64,000 nucleotides of DNA from Sphingomonas sp. ERG5 (GTDB taxonomy: Bacteria; Pseudomonadota; Alphaproteobacteria; Sphingomonadales; Sphingomonadaceae), in assembly GCF_000803065.1 (NCBI RefSeq), contig NZ_JSXI01000016.1, forward strand, positions 62,001 through 126,000, given 5' to 3'. Shown one piece after another: positions 25,132-33,866 of this stretch. Below the pieces are notes generated by a model that was given only the letters and a program-made list of their open reading frames with translations, did no database searches and had not been told where the DNA came from. A program made the translations under genes and the position numbers. Numbering within the stretch: the first letter of the stretch is position 1; the number at the start of each line of letters is the position of its first letter.

Positions 25132-25220
25132 GGCACCGCAGCCGGCTGTGACTGGTCCCCGTCGCGGCGATGGGCACATAGTTGTTGGCAGTCGCGCCAT
25201 TCCGTTGCTACCCGCAACCT

Positions 25221-26309
25221 ATGTCGACCGCGCCTCACTCCGATGCTGCCTTCGTTCCCGACGAGAGCTTCGTGCCCACCAGCCATAAGGGACTGACCTA
25301 TCCGTTCGGTGGCGCCGAGCCGGCCGACGGCGATGTGATGACGGTGGCCGAAGGCGTGCGCTGGGTCCGGCTCAAGGTTCCAGGCCCGCTCAAGCATGTG
25401 AATTGCTGGTTGCTCGATGATGGAGATGGCGTCGCGCTGATCGATACCGGCATGAACACGACCGAGGCGCGTGCGGCCTGGAAGGCCGTGTTCAAGGGAC
25501 CGCTTGCCGGCGTGCGTGTGACGCAAATGATCGGCACGCATTTTCACCCCGATCATATCGGCCTTGCCGGCTGGATGTGCGATCATCACGCGGCCCCGCT
25601 GGTGATGACGCGCGGCGAATGGCTGACCGCGCAGATGCTTGTCGCCGATGCACGCGATGCGATTCCGGCTGAGGTCACCGCGATGCGCGTCGGCGCCGGC
25701 TGGAGCGAGGAGCAGATCGCCCATGCCGCGGAACGCGGCTGGGCCGGTTTCCGCCGGATCGTCACGCCGATGCCGCTCAGCTTCACGCGTATCAAGGATG
25801 GCGATACGCTGACCATCGGTGGCCAGTCATGGCATGTGGTGGTCGGTTCAGGTCATAGCCCCGAACATGCCTGCCTGCTCAACGACGCGACCGGGGTGCT
25901 GATCTCCGGCGATCAGGTGCTGCCGCGCATCAGCCCCAACGTCTCGCTCGGCGTGACCGAACCCAATGCCGATCCGCTCGGCGAATGGTTCGCCTCGATC
26001 GCGAAGCTGAAGACGCTCCGTGATGATCTGCTTGTCCTGCCCGGGCATGGCGACCCGTTCACCGGTCTTCATGCTCGCCTCGATGCGATGGACCGCGAGC
26101 ATAATGAGCGGCTCGACGAACTCGAGGTCTTCCTCGCCGAACCGCGCCGCGCGGTGGATTGTTTCGGCCGGCTGTTTCGCCGCGCGATCGGCCCCGACAT
26201 GCTCGGCATGGCGACCGGCGAAGCGCTCGCGCATCTTCGCCGGCTGGAGATCGAGGGCAGGGCGGTGAAGGAGGTGGTCGACGGCGTGTGGTGGTATCGC
26301 GCGGCTTAA
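25221..26309 (+). CDS. MBL-fold metallo-hydrolase with C-terminal winged helix
   Basis: A 362-residue enzyme. The metal motif is MIGTHFHPDHIG. Later ligands lie in VVGSGHSPEHACL, LISGDQVLP and LVLPGHGDPF. A C-terminal helical winged-helix domain (about 285-355) is typical of the LACTB2-like branch. The substrate could be a thioester or phosphodiester. A start 13 codons earlier (25182) is possible; MSTAPHSDAAFVPDESF looks the more natural beginning. No strong ribosome site is visible. Confidence 0.9.
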   Translation: MSTAPHSDAAFVPDESFVPTSHKGLTYPFGGAEPADGDVMTVAEGVRWVRLKVPGPLKHVNCWLLDDGDGVALIDTGMNTTEARAAWKAVFKGPLAGVRVTQMIGTHFHPDHIGLAGWMCDHHAAPLVMTRGEWLTAQMLVADARDAIPAEVTAMRVGAGWSEEQIAHAAERGWAGFRRIVTPMPLSFTRIKDGDTLTIGGQSWHVVVGSGHSPEHACLLNDATGVLISGDQVLPRISPNVSLGVTEPNADPLGEWFASIAKLKTLRDDLLVLPGHGDPFTGLHARLDAMDREHNERLDELEVFLAEPRRAVDCFGRLFRRAIGPDMLGMATGEALAHLRRLEIEGRAVKEVVDGVWWYRAA

Positions 26310-26326
26310 GGAGCGAACCTGCCGAC

Positions 26327-26358
26327 CGTTGGTGCTGAGCTTATCGGGCCGTTCGGCG
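26327..26358 (-). repeat. degenerate copy of a CTGAGCTT-type intergenic repeat
   Basis: The stretch around GGTGCTGAGCTTATCGGG resembles the reverse complement of the better copy at 26417-26443 with several mismatches. It lies just after the MBL hydrolase gene. Confidence 0.45.
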
Positions 26359-26416
26359 ACGGCAGGCCAACCACCGTCCTGCTTTATTTCCTCTCTGCCG
26401 CAAGAAAAGAAGAACT

Positions 26417-26443
26417 GCCCTTCGACAAGCTCAGGGCGAACGG
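26417..26443 (+). repeat. intergenic palindromic repeat, CCCTTCGACAAGCTCAGGG type
   Basis: A 27-bp imperfect palindrome with the core CCCTTCGACAAGCTCAGGG and flanking GAACGG. This element type is common in intergenic DNA of sphingomonads and other proteobacteria. It lies between the MBL hydrolase and the dienelactone hydrolase and may terminate or stabilise mRNA. Confidence 0.75.
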
Positions 26444-26492
26444 GTTAGGGTGATACCCAATGCCGGGGGGTGATTCATCTTCGGAGCCGCCA

Positions 26493-27368
26493 ATGTCCGA
26501 TATTCGCGACCGTGCCATCCAGATCTATGATGCTTTCACCCATGAGCATCGCGATCGCCGCACCTTGTTGCGTCAGATGGCCGCGTTGGCCGGATCGGTC
26601 GCCGCCGCGGAGGTTCTGATCGCGGGTATCGCCGCGTCGCCCGCCGCCGCCGCGATCATCGACCCCGCCGACCCGCGCCTGATTACCCGCAAAGGCAGCT
26701 ACGATATCGGTCCGGGCAAGAGCATGACCGGCTATTTCGCGGCACCGCGCGACGCCAGGGGCGCGGGCGCGGTGATGGTGATCCATGAAAATCGCGGGCT
26801 GACCCCGCATATCGAAGATGTCACGCGCCGCGTCGCGCTGGGCGGATTCTATGCCGTCGCGCCCGATTTTCTTTCCGATCAGGGCGGCACACCCGCCGAT
26901 GAGAATGCCGCGCGCGACCTGATCGGCAAGGCGAATTACGACGCGGTCATTGCCAGTGCGATCGGGACGATCGCGCGGCTCCGGACGCGCGACCATGGCA
27001 ATGGCAAGGCGGGGATCATCGGCTTTTGCTGGGGCGGCGCGCTGGTCAATCGCGTCGCGGTCGCGGCGGGCGATGCGCTGTCGGCTGGCGTCGCCTATTA
27101 TGGCCCGGCCCCCGCGCCGGAAGAGGCGATCAAGGTGCAGGCGCCCTTGCTGCTGCATTATGCCGGCAAGGATGAGCGTGTCGCGGCGACCGGCCTGCCC
27201 TGGACCGAGGCGCTCAAGGCGGCGGGCAAGGACGTGACGGCATACACCTATGACGGGGTCGATCACGCCTTCAACAACGACACGTCGAAGGAACGCTATA
27301 ACGAGGCAGCGGCGACGTTGGCTTGGGAGCGCACCATCGCTTTTCTGCACAGCCATCTTGACGGTTGA
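26493..27368 (+). CDS. exported dienelactone hydrolase family protein
   Basis: A 291-residue alpha/beta hydrolase. The N-terminal DRRTLLRQMAALAGSVAAAEVLIAGIAASPAAAA looks like a twin-arginine signal. The catalytic Cys is in IGFCWGGALVNR, with an Asp before it in the fold and the His in VDHAFNND. GAVMVIHENRGLTPHIEDVTRR is the family's oxyanion region. It should hydrolyse lactones or esters in the periplasm. It starts at the ATG following GGAGCCGCCA. Confidence 0.9.
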   Translation: MSDIRDRAIQIYDAFTHEHRDRRTLLRQMAALAGSVAAAEVLIAGIAASPAAAAIIDPADPRLITRKGSYDIGPGKSMTGYFAAPRDARGAGAVMVIHENRGLTPHIEDVTRRVALGGFYAVAPDFLSDQGGTPADENAARDLIGKANYDAVIASAIGTIARLRTRDHGNGKAGIIGFCWGGALVNRVAVAAGDALSAGVAYYGPAPAPEEAIKVQAPLLLHYAGKDERVAATGLPWTEALKAAGKDVTAYTYDGVDHAFNNDTSKERYNEAAATLAWERTIAFLHSHLDG

Positions 27369-27418
27369 ACGGGAAAATGTTCCATATTTGTTCCTGAAAT
27401 CAGAAAATGGAGAGTGCC

Positions 27419-28039
27419 ATGAGCCTGACCTTTTACACCAACCCGATGTCACGTGGCCGGATCGCGCGCTGGATGCTCGAAGAGACAGGCGCTGACTATG
27501 AGACGGTGGTGCTCGACTATGCTTCGTCGATGAAGGGCGAGGCCTATCTCGCGGTCAATCCGATGGGGAAGGTGCCCGCGATCGTCCATAACGGCCATGT
27601 TGTGACCGAGTGCGCCGCGATCTGCGCTTATCTTGCCGATGCCTTTCCCGCCGCCGGCCTTGCGCCGCCGGCCACTGACCGAGCCGATTATTACCGCTGG
27701 ATGTTCTTCGCCTCAGGGCCGACCGAGCAGGCGGTCACCAACAAGTCGCTCGGTTTCGCGCCGACCGCCGAGCAGGGCCGGATGGCCGGCTATGGCAATT
27801 ACGACCTGATGGTCGATGTGCTCGAAAAGGCGGTGTCGGCGCATCCCTATATTACCGGCGACACTTTTACCGCTGCCGACGTCTATGTCGGGTCGCAGGT
27901 CGCCTGGGGCACGCAGTTCGGCACGCTGCCGAAGCGCGACGCCTTTGTCGATTATGTCGCGCGCCTCACGGAACGCGAGGCGTACCGGCGCGGCAATGCC
28001 AAGGACGATGCGCTGATGCCGGCGCAGCAGCCCGCCTGA
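27419..28039 (+). CDS. glutathione S-transferase
   Basis: A 206-residue cytosolic enzyme. The N-terminal domain MSLTFYTNPMSRGRIARWMLEETG carries the active-site Ser/Arg region. NPMGKVPAIVHNGHVVTECAAICAYLAD contains the cis-Pro and glutathione-binding residues. The C-terminal helical domain has YITGDTFTAADVYVGSQV. It follows the dienelactone hydrolase by 50 bp and has GGAGAG at its start, so the two may be co-transcribed. Confidence 0.93.
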   Translation: MSLTFYTNPMSRGRIARWMLEETGADYETVVLDYASSMKGEAYLAVNPMGKVPAIVHNGHVVTECAAICAYLADAFPAAGLAPPATDRADYYRWMFFASGPTEQAVTNKSLGFAPTAEQGRMAGYGNYDLMVDVLEKAVSAHPYITGDTFTAADVYVGSQVAWGTQFGTLPKRDAFVDYVARLTEREAYRRGNAKDDALMPAQQPA

Positions 28040-28062
28040 TCTCCAGTCGCGATGAAAGCACA

Positions 28063-28093
28063 CCGTCACCCCGGAACAAGTCCAGGGTGACGG
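28063..28093. repeat. palindromic repeat between convergent genes
   Basis: A 31-bp imperfect palindrome (CCGTCACCC...GGGTGACGG) of the kind scattered through sphingomonad intergenic DNA. It sits exactly between two converging genes, so it may serve both as terminator. Confidence 0.75.
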
Positions 28094-28095
28094 CG

Positions 28096-28305
28096 CTATC
28101 GGGACTGATTCCGGTCCCGCGCGCGGGCCGGCAGCGCCGCCATGACCGCGTCACGCCATTCCGGCGAGCCGCTGGTCCAGCCGGCGATCTCATCGATCGT
28201 GCGTGCGCAGCCGGCGCACAGGCTTGTGACATCATCGATGTCACAGATATTGATGCACGGACTCGCGATCCGCACCACGGGGACGGTTTCGAAAATCCCG
28301 TCCAT
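28096..28305 (-). CDS. DUF1289 family small Cys-rich protein
   Basis: A 69-residue protein with the family pattern [29 protein letters not shown]. Four Cys residues could bind a metal or Fe-S cluster. Function unknown. It starts 6 nt after the stop of the helicase gene on the same strand, so it probably rides on the helicase transcript. Confidence 0.88.
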   Translation of the reverse strand: MDGIFETVPVVRIASPCINICDIDDVTSLCAGCARTIDEIAGWTSGSPEWRDAVMAALPARARDRNQSR

Positions 28306-28311
28306 CGCTGA

Positions 28312-29781
28312 TCAATCGGTGGTGAGCTTGGCGCTCAGAAAGCTCGGCATCGGGCCGTTCCAGCCGTCATCGGGCCCATCTTCGGCCACGCGATTCTTGT
28401 CACGCGCCGGACGTTCGTCACGTGCGGGGCGCTCGTCGCGGGGCGACCGCGCCTCGCGTGCGGGCCGTTCTTCCCGGGCGGGACGGGCTTCGCGTGCCGG
28501 CCGGGCCTCGCGCGGCGCGCGTGGCGTGCGGGCTGGTGCTTCCTCTACCCCGGGCGCATCGGCCTCGACCGGTGCCGCCTTGGGCGCGCGGCCTTTCGCG
28601 GCGGGTTTGGCGCGCGAGCGGCCGCGTGGTTTGGCGTCGCCATCGTCATCGGCTGCGGCGATGTCGGTCGCGCCTTCGTAGCGGTCGATCTTCAGCCCGG
28701 TCAGCTTTTCGATATTCTGGATATTCTCGGCATCGTCGGACGTCACCAGGGTGAAGGCGACACCCGTCGCGCCCGCCCGGCCGGTACGGCCGATGCGGTG
28801 GACATAGTCATCCGGATGCCAGGGCGCGTCGAAGTTGAAGACGTGGCTCACGCCCTTGATGTCGAGTCCGCGCGCCGCAACGTCGGAGGCGACCAGGATA
28901 TTGACGTCGCCCGCCTTGAACCGGTCGAGTTCGGCAATGCGCTGTGACTGTTCCATGTCGCCATGGATCTCCGACGAGCGGAAACCCTGGCGTTGCAGCG
29001 CCTTGTTGAGTTCGCGCACCGTCGTCTTGCGGTTGGAGAAGATGATCGCGGTCCGTACATCCTCGGCGCGTAACAGCTCGGTCAGTTTCTCGCGCTTCTT
29101 GGACGCGGTGACCGGTACGATCCATTGCTTGATGTTGATGTTGGCGGTCGCGGGACGCGCCACTTCGATCGTCTTGGGATTGTCGAGGAACTTGTCGGCC
29201 AGCTTCTTGATCGGCGGCGGCATCGTGGCGGAGAAGAGCAAAGTCTGGCGCTGCTTGGGCAGCTTGGTGCAGATTTCCTCGATGTCCGGAATGAACCCCA
29301 TGTCGAGCATGCGGTCGGCTTCGTCGATCACCAGCAGCGAACAACCGGTGAGCAATATCTTGCCGCGCCCGAACAGGTCCATCAGCCGGCCCGGCGTTGC
29401 GATGAGCACGTCGACGCCCTTTTCCAGCGCCTTTTGCTGGTCGGTCATCGACACGCCGCCAATCAGCAGCGCCATCGAAAGCTTGTGATATTTGCCGTAC
29501 TTCTCGAAATTCTCCGCCACCTGAGCAGCGAGTTCGCGCGTCGGCTCGAGAATCAGCGAGCGCGGCATGCGCGCACGGCTGCGCCCTTCGCCGAGGATGT
29601 CGATCATCGGCAGCACGAAAGCGGCGGTCTTGCCAGTGCCGGTCTGGGCGATGGCGACAATGTCGCGCATCATCAACACGCTCGGGATCGCGCTCGCCTG
29701 AATTGGAGTCGGTTCGGTATAACCGGACTCGTTCACGGCTTTTAAAAGTTCGTCGGAAAGGCCGAGATCGGCAAAAGTCAT
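28312..29781 (-). CDS. DEAD-box RNA helicase, RhlE type
   Basis: A 489-residue helicase. The Q motif region is MTFADLGLSDELLKAVNESGYTEPTPIQASAIP. Motif I is AQTGTGKT, motif II VIDEAD, motif III SAT and motif VI HRIGRTGRAG. After about residue 375 comes a basic tail with a run of RPARE/RPARD-type repeats (about residues 430-475), probably for RNA binding. It remodels rRNA or mRNA structure. The start MTFADLG is the family start; upstream in-frame ATG codons are not supported. Confidence 0.96.
   Translation of the reverse strand: MTFADLGLSDELLKAVNESGYTEPTPIQASAIPSVLMMRDIVAIAQTGTGKTAAFVLPMIDILGEGRSRARMPRSLILEPTRELAAQVAENFEKYGKYHKLSMALLIGGVSMTDQQKALEKGVDVLIATPGRLMDLFGRGKILLTGCSLLVIDEADRMLDMGFIPDIEEICTKLPKQRQTLLFSATMPPPIKKLADKFLDNPKTIEVARPATANINIKQWIVPVTASKKREKLTELLRAEDVRTAIIFSNRKTTVRELNKALQRQGFRSSEIHGDMEQSQRIAELDRFKAGDVNILVASDVAARGLDIKGVSHVFNFDAPWHPDDYVHRIGRTGRAGATGVAFTLVTSDDAENIQNIEKLTGLKIDRYEGATDIAAADDDGDAKPRGRSRAKPAAKGRAPKAAPVEADAPGVEEAPARTPRAPREARPAREARPAREERPAREARSPRDERPARDERPARDKNRVAEDGPDDGWNGPMPSFLSAKLTTD
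28385..28530 (-). repeat. in-frame repeats coding the Arg-rich helicase tail
   Basis: Degenerate 12-15-bp direct repeats encode successive (D/E)RPAR(D/E) units at the end of the helicase. Unit number may vary between strains by slippage. Confidence 0.7.
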
Positions 29782-29917
29782 GCGATATCCGGAAAAATCA
29801 GGCTTGGGGAAAGCCACCAGCCAGTAACGGAGCGCTTGCGGATAAGAGGGCAAAAGTCAAGGTAAAGGCGTCAATCCGACCTTTACCCCCGACTCTTATA
29901 ATGCCTTGGTTTGGGTT

Positions 29918-30391
29918 CTAGTCTCGTCCGTGCTTCGATTGCAGCCGCTTGAACGACGAAATCGGGCAGGCTCGGCCGGAGCGCGAGCGAATGATATCGC
30001 GTTCGGCGCAGATCATCCCGTCGGGCGTCTTCTTGATATAAAAGCCGGCGTAGAAATCGAGCGCGGGACAATCATTGTCGAGCTTTGCGCGCATCCTGCT
30101 GCCATCGGCCATCATCAGGTCGACACTGTCCTTGCGCGCCTCCGCCGACCCGGCCAAGCTTTGCACGGGAATGCATTTTGGGCCCTTCTTTTCCGCCATG
30201 CGTCGCGGGGAATCGGGGATGTCGATATCGACCGTTGGCGGCGGACCGACCGGCGGGCGCGGCACGCGGATGATGATTCGCTGCCGAATCGTCAGCTGTG
30301 CCACCAGCACACCCCTGTTTTCCCGGTCTTTGTCGGGAGGGGGCGGTGCGACCAGCAACAGGATCAGAACAGGGACGATCGGATTCGGCAT
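29918..30391 (-). CDS. hypothetical exported protein
   Basis: A 157-residue protein with a hydrophobic start (MPNPIVPVLILLLVAPPPP) that can act as signal or anchor. A Pro-rich segment (VPRPPVGPPPTVDIDIP) follows. Three Cys residues lie in KCIPV, NDCPALDFYAGFYIKK and MICAERD, and a fourth near the end (RACPI). The CPALDFYAGFYIK block looks conserved, and I have the impression of similar sphingomonad proteins, but no function can be given. Confidence 0.65.
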   Translation of the reverse strand: MPNPIVPVLILLLVAPPPPDKDRENRGVLVAQLTIRQRIIIRVPRPPVGPPPTVDIDIPDSPRRMAEKKGPKCIPVQSLAGSAEARKDSVDLMMADGSRMRAKLDNDCPALDFYAGFYIKKTPDGMICAERDIIRSRSGRACPISSFKRLQSKHGRD

Positions 30392-30492
30392 GAACCGCCA
30401 AGGATTAGCGCAAACGTTTGAACAGTCGATGAACTAATGATGCAGGGTCTATCGCGATTGGCCTGCATGACGACGCGTGATAGCGCTCCGCC

Positions 30493-31941
30493 ATGACCTC
30501 AGCGCAATCCCGCCTGATCGATTCCGTCCGCGTCGCGCTTGGCGCAAAGGCGGTCTTGACCGATCCCGCCGATATCGATCCCTGGCTGCATGACTGGCGC
30601 GGCCGCTATCATGGCGCCAGTCCCGCAATCCTGTCGCCCGAGAGCACCGATGGCGTGGCGGCGATTGTGGCGCTGGCGCGGGAACAGGGTGTGGCGCTGG
30701 TGCCGCAGGGCGGCAACACCGGCATGGTCGGCGGGGCGACGCCGCCGGCGGACGGCTCCGCGCTGATCCTGTCGCTGCGCCGGCTCAACCGCATCCGCGG
30801 CATCGCACCGGCCGACAATCTCGCGGTCGCCGAAGCGGGCGTGATCCTTGCCGATCTCCATGCCGCCGCCCTGGCACAGGGCCGCCGCTTCCCGCTCACG
30901 CTCGGCGCACGCGGCAGTGCGACGATCGGCGGCCTTGTCTCGACCAATGCCGGCGGCACTCAGGTGTTGCGCTTCGGCACGATGCGCACGCTCGTCGCGG
31001 GCGTCGAAGCGGTGCTGCCCGACGGCTCGATCCACGACGGACTCGCTGCTCTGAAGAAAGACAATCGCGGCTATGATCTCAACCAGCTGTTGATTGGCGC
31101 GGAAGGGACGCTCGGCATCGTCACCGCCGCCACGCTGCGCCTGGTCCCTGCGGTCACGGCCCGCGCGGTTGCCTGGGTCGGATTGGAGAGCCCCGATGCC
31201 GCCTTGCGCTTGCTCCGCCGGCTCGAGGGCGCGACTCAGGCGATCGAAAGCTTCGAGATCGTGCCCGCGGATTCGCTCGGTCTGGTGCTGCGTCACATTC
31301 CGGGCACGCGCGCGCCGCTTGGCGGTGACCATCCATGGCATGTGCTGATCGAAGCGGTCGCGACGGATGACGCGGCCGAGGCGCCTGCCGCCTTGCTCGA
31401 ACGCTTGCTTGCCCCCGCGCTGTCCGACGGCCTCGCCGCCGACGCGGTGATCGGCGCAAGCGAAGCACAAGCCGAGGCATTCTGGCGCTTGCGTGATTCG
31501 ATCTCCGAATCCGAACGCGCCGCTGGACCCGCCGTCCAGCATGACATCTCGGTTCCGGTCTCCGGCATGCCGCGCTTCATGATCGAAGCGGCAGCGGCGT
31601 GCGAGGCGCGATTTCCCGGCACTCATGCCAGCGGTTTCGGTCATCTCGGCGACGGCAATGTCCATTTCCACGTCCGCGCACCCGTCGGTATCGATCCAGT
31701 CCGCTGGTATGCCGAGGATGCGCCGGGCGTGACTCGTTTCGTCAATGACCTGGTTGTCGCCAGCGGCGGATCGATCTCCGCCGAACATGGCATCGGCCAG
31801 ATGAAGCTCGGCGAACTCGAACGCCTTTCATCGCCTGCACGCATGGCCACGCTCCGCGCGATCAAGAGCGCGCTTGATCCACACAGTCTGTTCAACCCCG
31901 GAAAGCTCGTGACGCTTGCGCCGACGCCCGCCAAGCCATAG
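30493..31941 (+). CDS. FAD-linked oxidase (D-2-hydroxyacid dehydrogenase type)
   Basis: A 482-residue flavoprotein of the VAO/PCMH fold. The FAD-binding region is EQGVALVPQGGNTGMVGGATPP and LGARGSATIGGLVSTNAGGTQVLRFG. The C-terminal FAD-oxidase domain ends in GSISAEHGIGQMKLGELERLSSPARMATLRAIKSALDP. This pattern fits D-2-hydroxyglutarate or D-lactate dehydrogenases. Metal-binding His residues are visible in FGHLGDGNVHFHV. The natural electron acceptor is not evident. Confidence 0.93.
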   Translation: MTSAQSRLIDSVRVALGAKAVLTDPADIDPWLHDWRGRYHGASPAILSPESTDGVAAIVALAREQGVALVPQGGNTGMVGGATPPADGSALILSLRRLNRIRGIAPADNLAVAEAGVILADLHAAALAQGRRFPLTLGARGSATIGGLVSTNAGGTQVLRFGTMRTLVAGVEAVLPDGSIHDGLAALKKDNRGYDLNQLLIGAEGTLGIVTAATLRLVPAVTARAVAWVGLESPDAALRLLRRLEGATQAIESFEIVPADSLGLVLRHIPGTRAPLGGDHPWHVLIEAVATDDAAEAPAALLERLLAPALSDGLAADAVIGASEAQAEAFWRLRDSISESERAAGPAVQHDISVPVSGMPRFMIEAAAACEARFPGTHASGFGHLGDGNVHFHVRAPVGIDPVRWYAEDAPGVTRFVNDLVVASGGSISAEHGIGQMKLGELERLSSPARMATLRAIKSALDPHSLFNPGKLVTLAPTPAKP

Positions 31942-32016
31942 AGCCACGGGCCATTCGGCTTGTGTCAGATAGATTCTGGGGCGCCCTAATCAACGACGAC
32001 CGTTTTAATGGAGATT

Positions 32017-32799
32017 ATGATGGCCAGCGCGCCGCAACAGCAATCGCAACTGCCGCTCTTCTACAATGCGCTTGAGCCGCTTTCGTCCGAAGCACATGCC
32101 AATTATCGCGCACGGGCGATGGACAGCGCGCCGTTCCTGATCAACCATCACACCGTTCCGGTCACGGTCGACGAATTCACGCTGGTACAGCGTTTCATGC
32201 CGATCGTCTTCACCGCGGGCGACGATGCGATCCCAATCGCGCTGATGGGCCTGAATGAGGGCGTCAACGTGTTCATCGGCGACGACGGCAAGCTGCTCGA
32301 GAATAATTTCTACGTGCCGGCTTATGTCCGCCGCTACCCGTACATGCTCGCACGGCTGCGTCCCGATGCGCAGGAATTGTCGCTGTGCTTCGATCCGACC
32401 TCCGACGCGCTGGGCAATTTCGACGAGGGCGAGCCGCTGTTCGCGGACGGCCAGCCGACCGAACTGGTCAAGAACGTCCTCGCGTTCAACGAATCCTTCG
32501 AACAGGCAGGTGCGCGCACCAACCAGTTCATGGGCGAGCTCCGTGACATGGACTTGCTGATGGAAGGCGAAGTCTCGATCCAGCCCGAAGGTGCGGAGCA
32601 GCCCTTCGTGTATCGCGGCTTCCAGATGATCAATGAAGAGAAGCTGGCCGATATGCGCGGCGATCAGCTGCGCAAGATCCACAAGAATGGCATGCTCCCG
32701 CTGCTCTACGCCCATCTCTTCTCGCTGCCGCTGATGCGCGATATCTTCGCGCGGCAGGTTCAGCTGGGCAAGATGCCGGTGCCTGAACTGACGATCTGA
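32017..32799 (+). CDS. SapC family protein
   Basis: A 260-residue protein of the SapC family. LPLFYNALEPLSSEAHANYRARA opens it. The conserved core is AGDDAIPIALMGLNEGVNVFIGDDGKLLENNFYVPAYVRRYPYMLARL, followed by GFQMINEEKLADMRGDQLRKIHKNGMLPLLYAHLFSL. SapC was first linked to S-layer export in Campylobacter; its role in sphingomonads is unclear. No signal peptide. GGAG lies before two adjacent ATG codons; either may start. The cytochrome b561 gene starts 13 nt after its stop. Confidence 0.9.
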   Translation: MMASAPQQQSQLPLFYNALEPLSSEAHANYRARAMDSAPFLINHHTVPVTVDEFTLVQRFMPIVFTAGDDAIPIALMGLNEGVNVFIGDDGKLLENNFYVPAYVRRYPYMLARLRPDAQELSLCFDPTSDALGNFDEGEPLFADGQPTELVKNVLAFNESFEQAGARTNQFMGELRDMDLLMEGEVSIQPEGAEQPFVYRGFQMINEEKLADMRGDQLRKIHKNGMLPLLYAHLFSLPLMRDIFARQVQLGKMPVPELTI

Positions 32800-32812
32800 T
32801 CGGACGGCCATT

Positions 32813-33388
32813 ATGCGCAGCGCCCTTGCCAGGACCGATCGTTATGGCAGGGGCGCGATCGCGCTGCACTGGACCCTCGCGGTCCTGCTGATCGTCAATC
32901 TGGCGCTCGCCCTGCTCCACGAATCGCTGTTCGATGGCGTGAAGGGCATCATCCCACTGCACAAATCGATCGGCATGACGGTGCTTGTGCTGACCGTGGC
33001 GCGCATCGCCTGGCGGCTGGCGCACCGTCCGCCGCGTTTGCCGGCGGAAATCGCCGGCTGGGAACGGTCGGCGGCACACGCCGTGCATTTCGGCTTCTAT
33101 GCTCTGATGCTCGCACTGCCGCTGACCGGCTGGGCAATGGTCTCCAACGCAAAGGTGCTGCGCCCGCTCAACTGGTTCGGCCTGTTCGATATCCCCTACC
33201 TGCCGGTGTCGAAGGCGATCGCCGGGGCCGCGCGCAACTCGCATGAGCCGCTCGGCTTGCTCATGCTCGCGCTGATCCTGCTGCATATCCTTGCGGCGCT
33301 GCGCCACCATTTCGTGCTGCGCGATGGCATACTCGCACGGATGCTGCCCGGGGTGCGGGTCAGGCGCTCGCTCCCGTTCAGCCGATGA
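32813..33388 (+). CDS. cytochrome b561 family protein
   Basis: A 191-residue membrane protein with four helices. Histidines suited to haem b binding occur in ALHWTLAVLL, LHKSIGMTVL, AAHAVHFGFYALML and LLHILAALRHHF. It moves electrons across or along the inner membrane, probably from quinol. It starts 13 nt after the sapC stop. A related domain is fused to YceI at 39.3 kb. Confidence 0.92.
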   Translation: MRSALARTDRYGRGAIALHWTLAVLLIVNLALALLHESLFDGVKGIIPLHKSIGMTVLVLTVARIAWRLAHRPPRLPAEIAGWERSAAHAVHFGFYALMLALPLTGWAMVSNAKVLRPLNWFGLFDIPYLPVSKAIAGAARNSHEPLGLLMLALILLHILAALRHHFVLRDGILARMLPGVRVRRSLPFSR

Positions 33389-33857
33389 TCGAATCGATCA
33401 GGCGCTGGTCCTGATCATAGACCCAGCATTCGGCCAGCAACCCATCGGTCACGCGATAGACCAGCAAGCGATCGACCTCGATCGGTTGTTCGCCTTGCAT
33501 CAGCCTTTCGCGCGCGACGATCACGCCGAGCCGGTCACCCGCCAATATGGCGGTGATCCCCATCAGTTTGCGCCGGGTGCGTTGTGAGAAGGCCGCCAAG
33601 GCCTTGAGCGCTTCGGCCTTGCCGGCATGATCGCCGGACAGGGTGGAGTGGCCGAAATAATGCAGCGTGAAATCATCATGATAGCATGCGACGATCAACG
33701 CGAGGTCACCCTTGGTCCACGCCGCGGCATAGCGTTCGAGCGCTTGCCGAACCCCTGTTTCGCTTGATCCGGGATCGGCCAATGCTGGCATCGCGCCGAT
33801 CGCGCCGAGCACGGAAATCGCCTTGACCATGGTGCGTCTCGTCCAATCATGTTCCAT
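33378..33857 (-). CDS. exported NTF2-like (SnoaL/DUF4440) protein
   Basis: A 159-residue protein with a possible twin-arginine signal (WTRRTMVKAISVLGAIGAMPALA). An NTF2-like cone domain follows: VRQALERYAAAWTKGDLALIVACYHDDFTLHYFGHSTLSGDHAGK. The pocket could bind or isomerise a small molecule. Its 3' end overlaps the convergent cytochrome b561 gene by 11 bp. Its ATG lies about 10 bp from that of the divergent AraC regulator, which likely controls it. Confidence 0.82.
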   Translation of the reverse strand: MEHDWTRRTMVKAISVLGAIGAMPALADPGSSETGVRQALERYAAAWTKGDLALIVACYHDDFTLHYFGHSTLSGDHAGKAEALKALAAFSQRTRRKLMGITAILAGDRLGVIVARERLMQGEQPIEVDRLLVYRVTDGLLAECWVYDQDQRLIDSIIG

Positions 33858-33866
33858 GATGCCGTC

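Noticed and set aside
28385..28530. CRISPR-like array
   Set aside because: The repeats are short, in frame inside the helicase gene and lack spacers of constant length.
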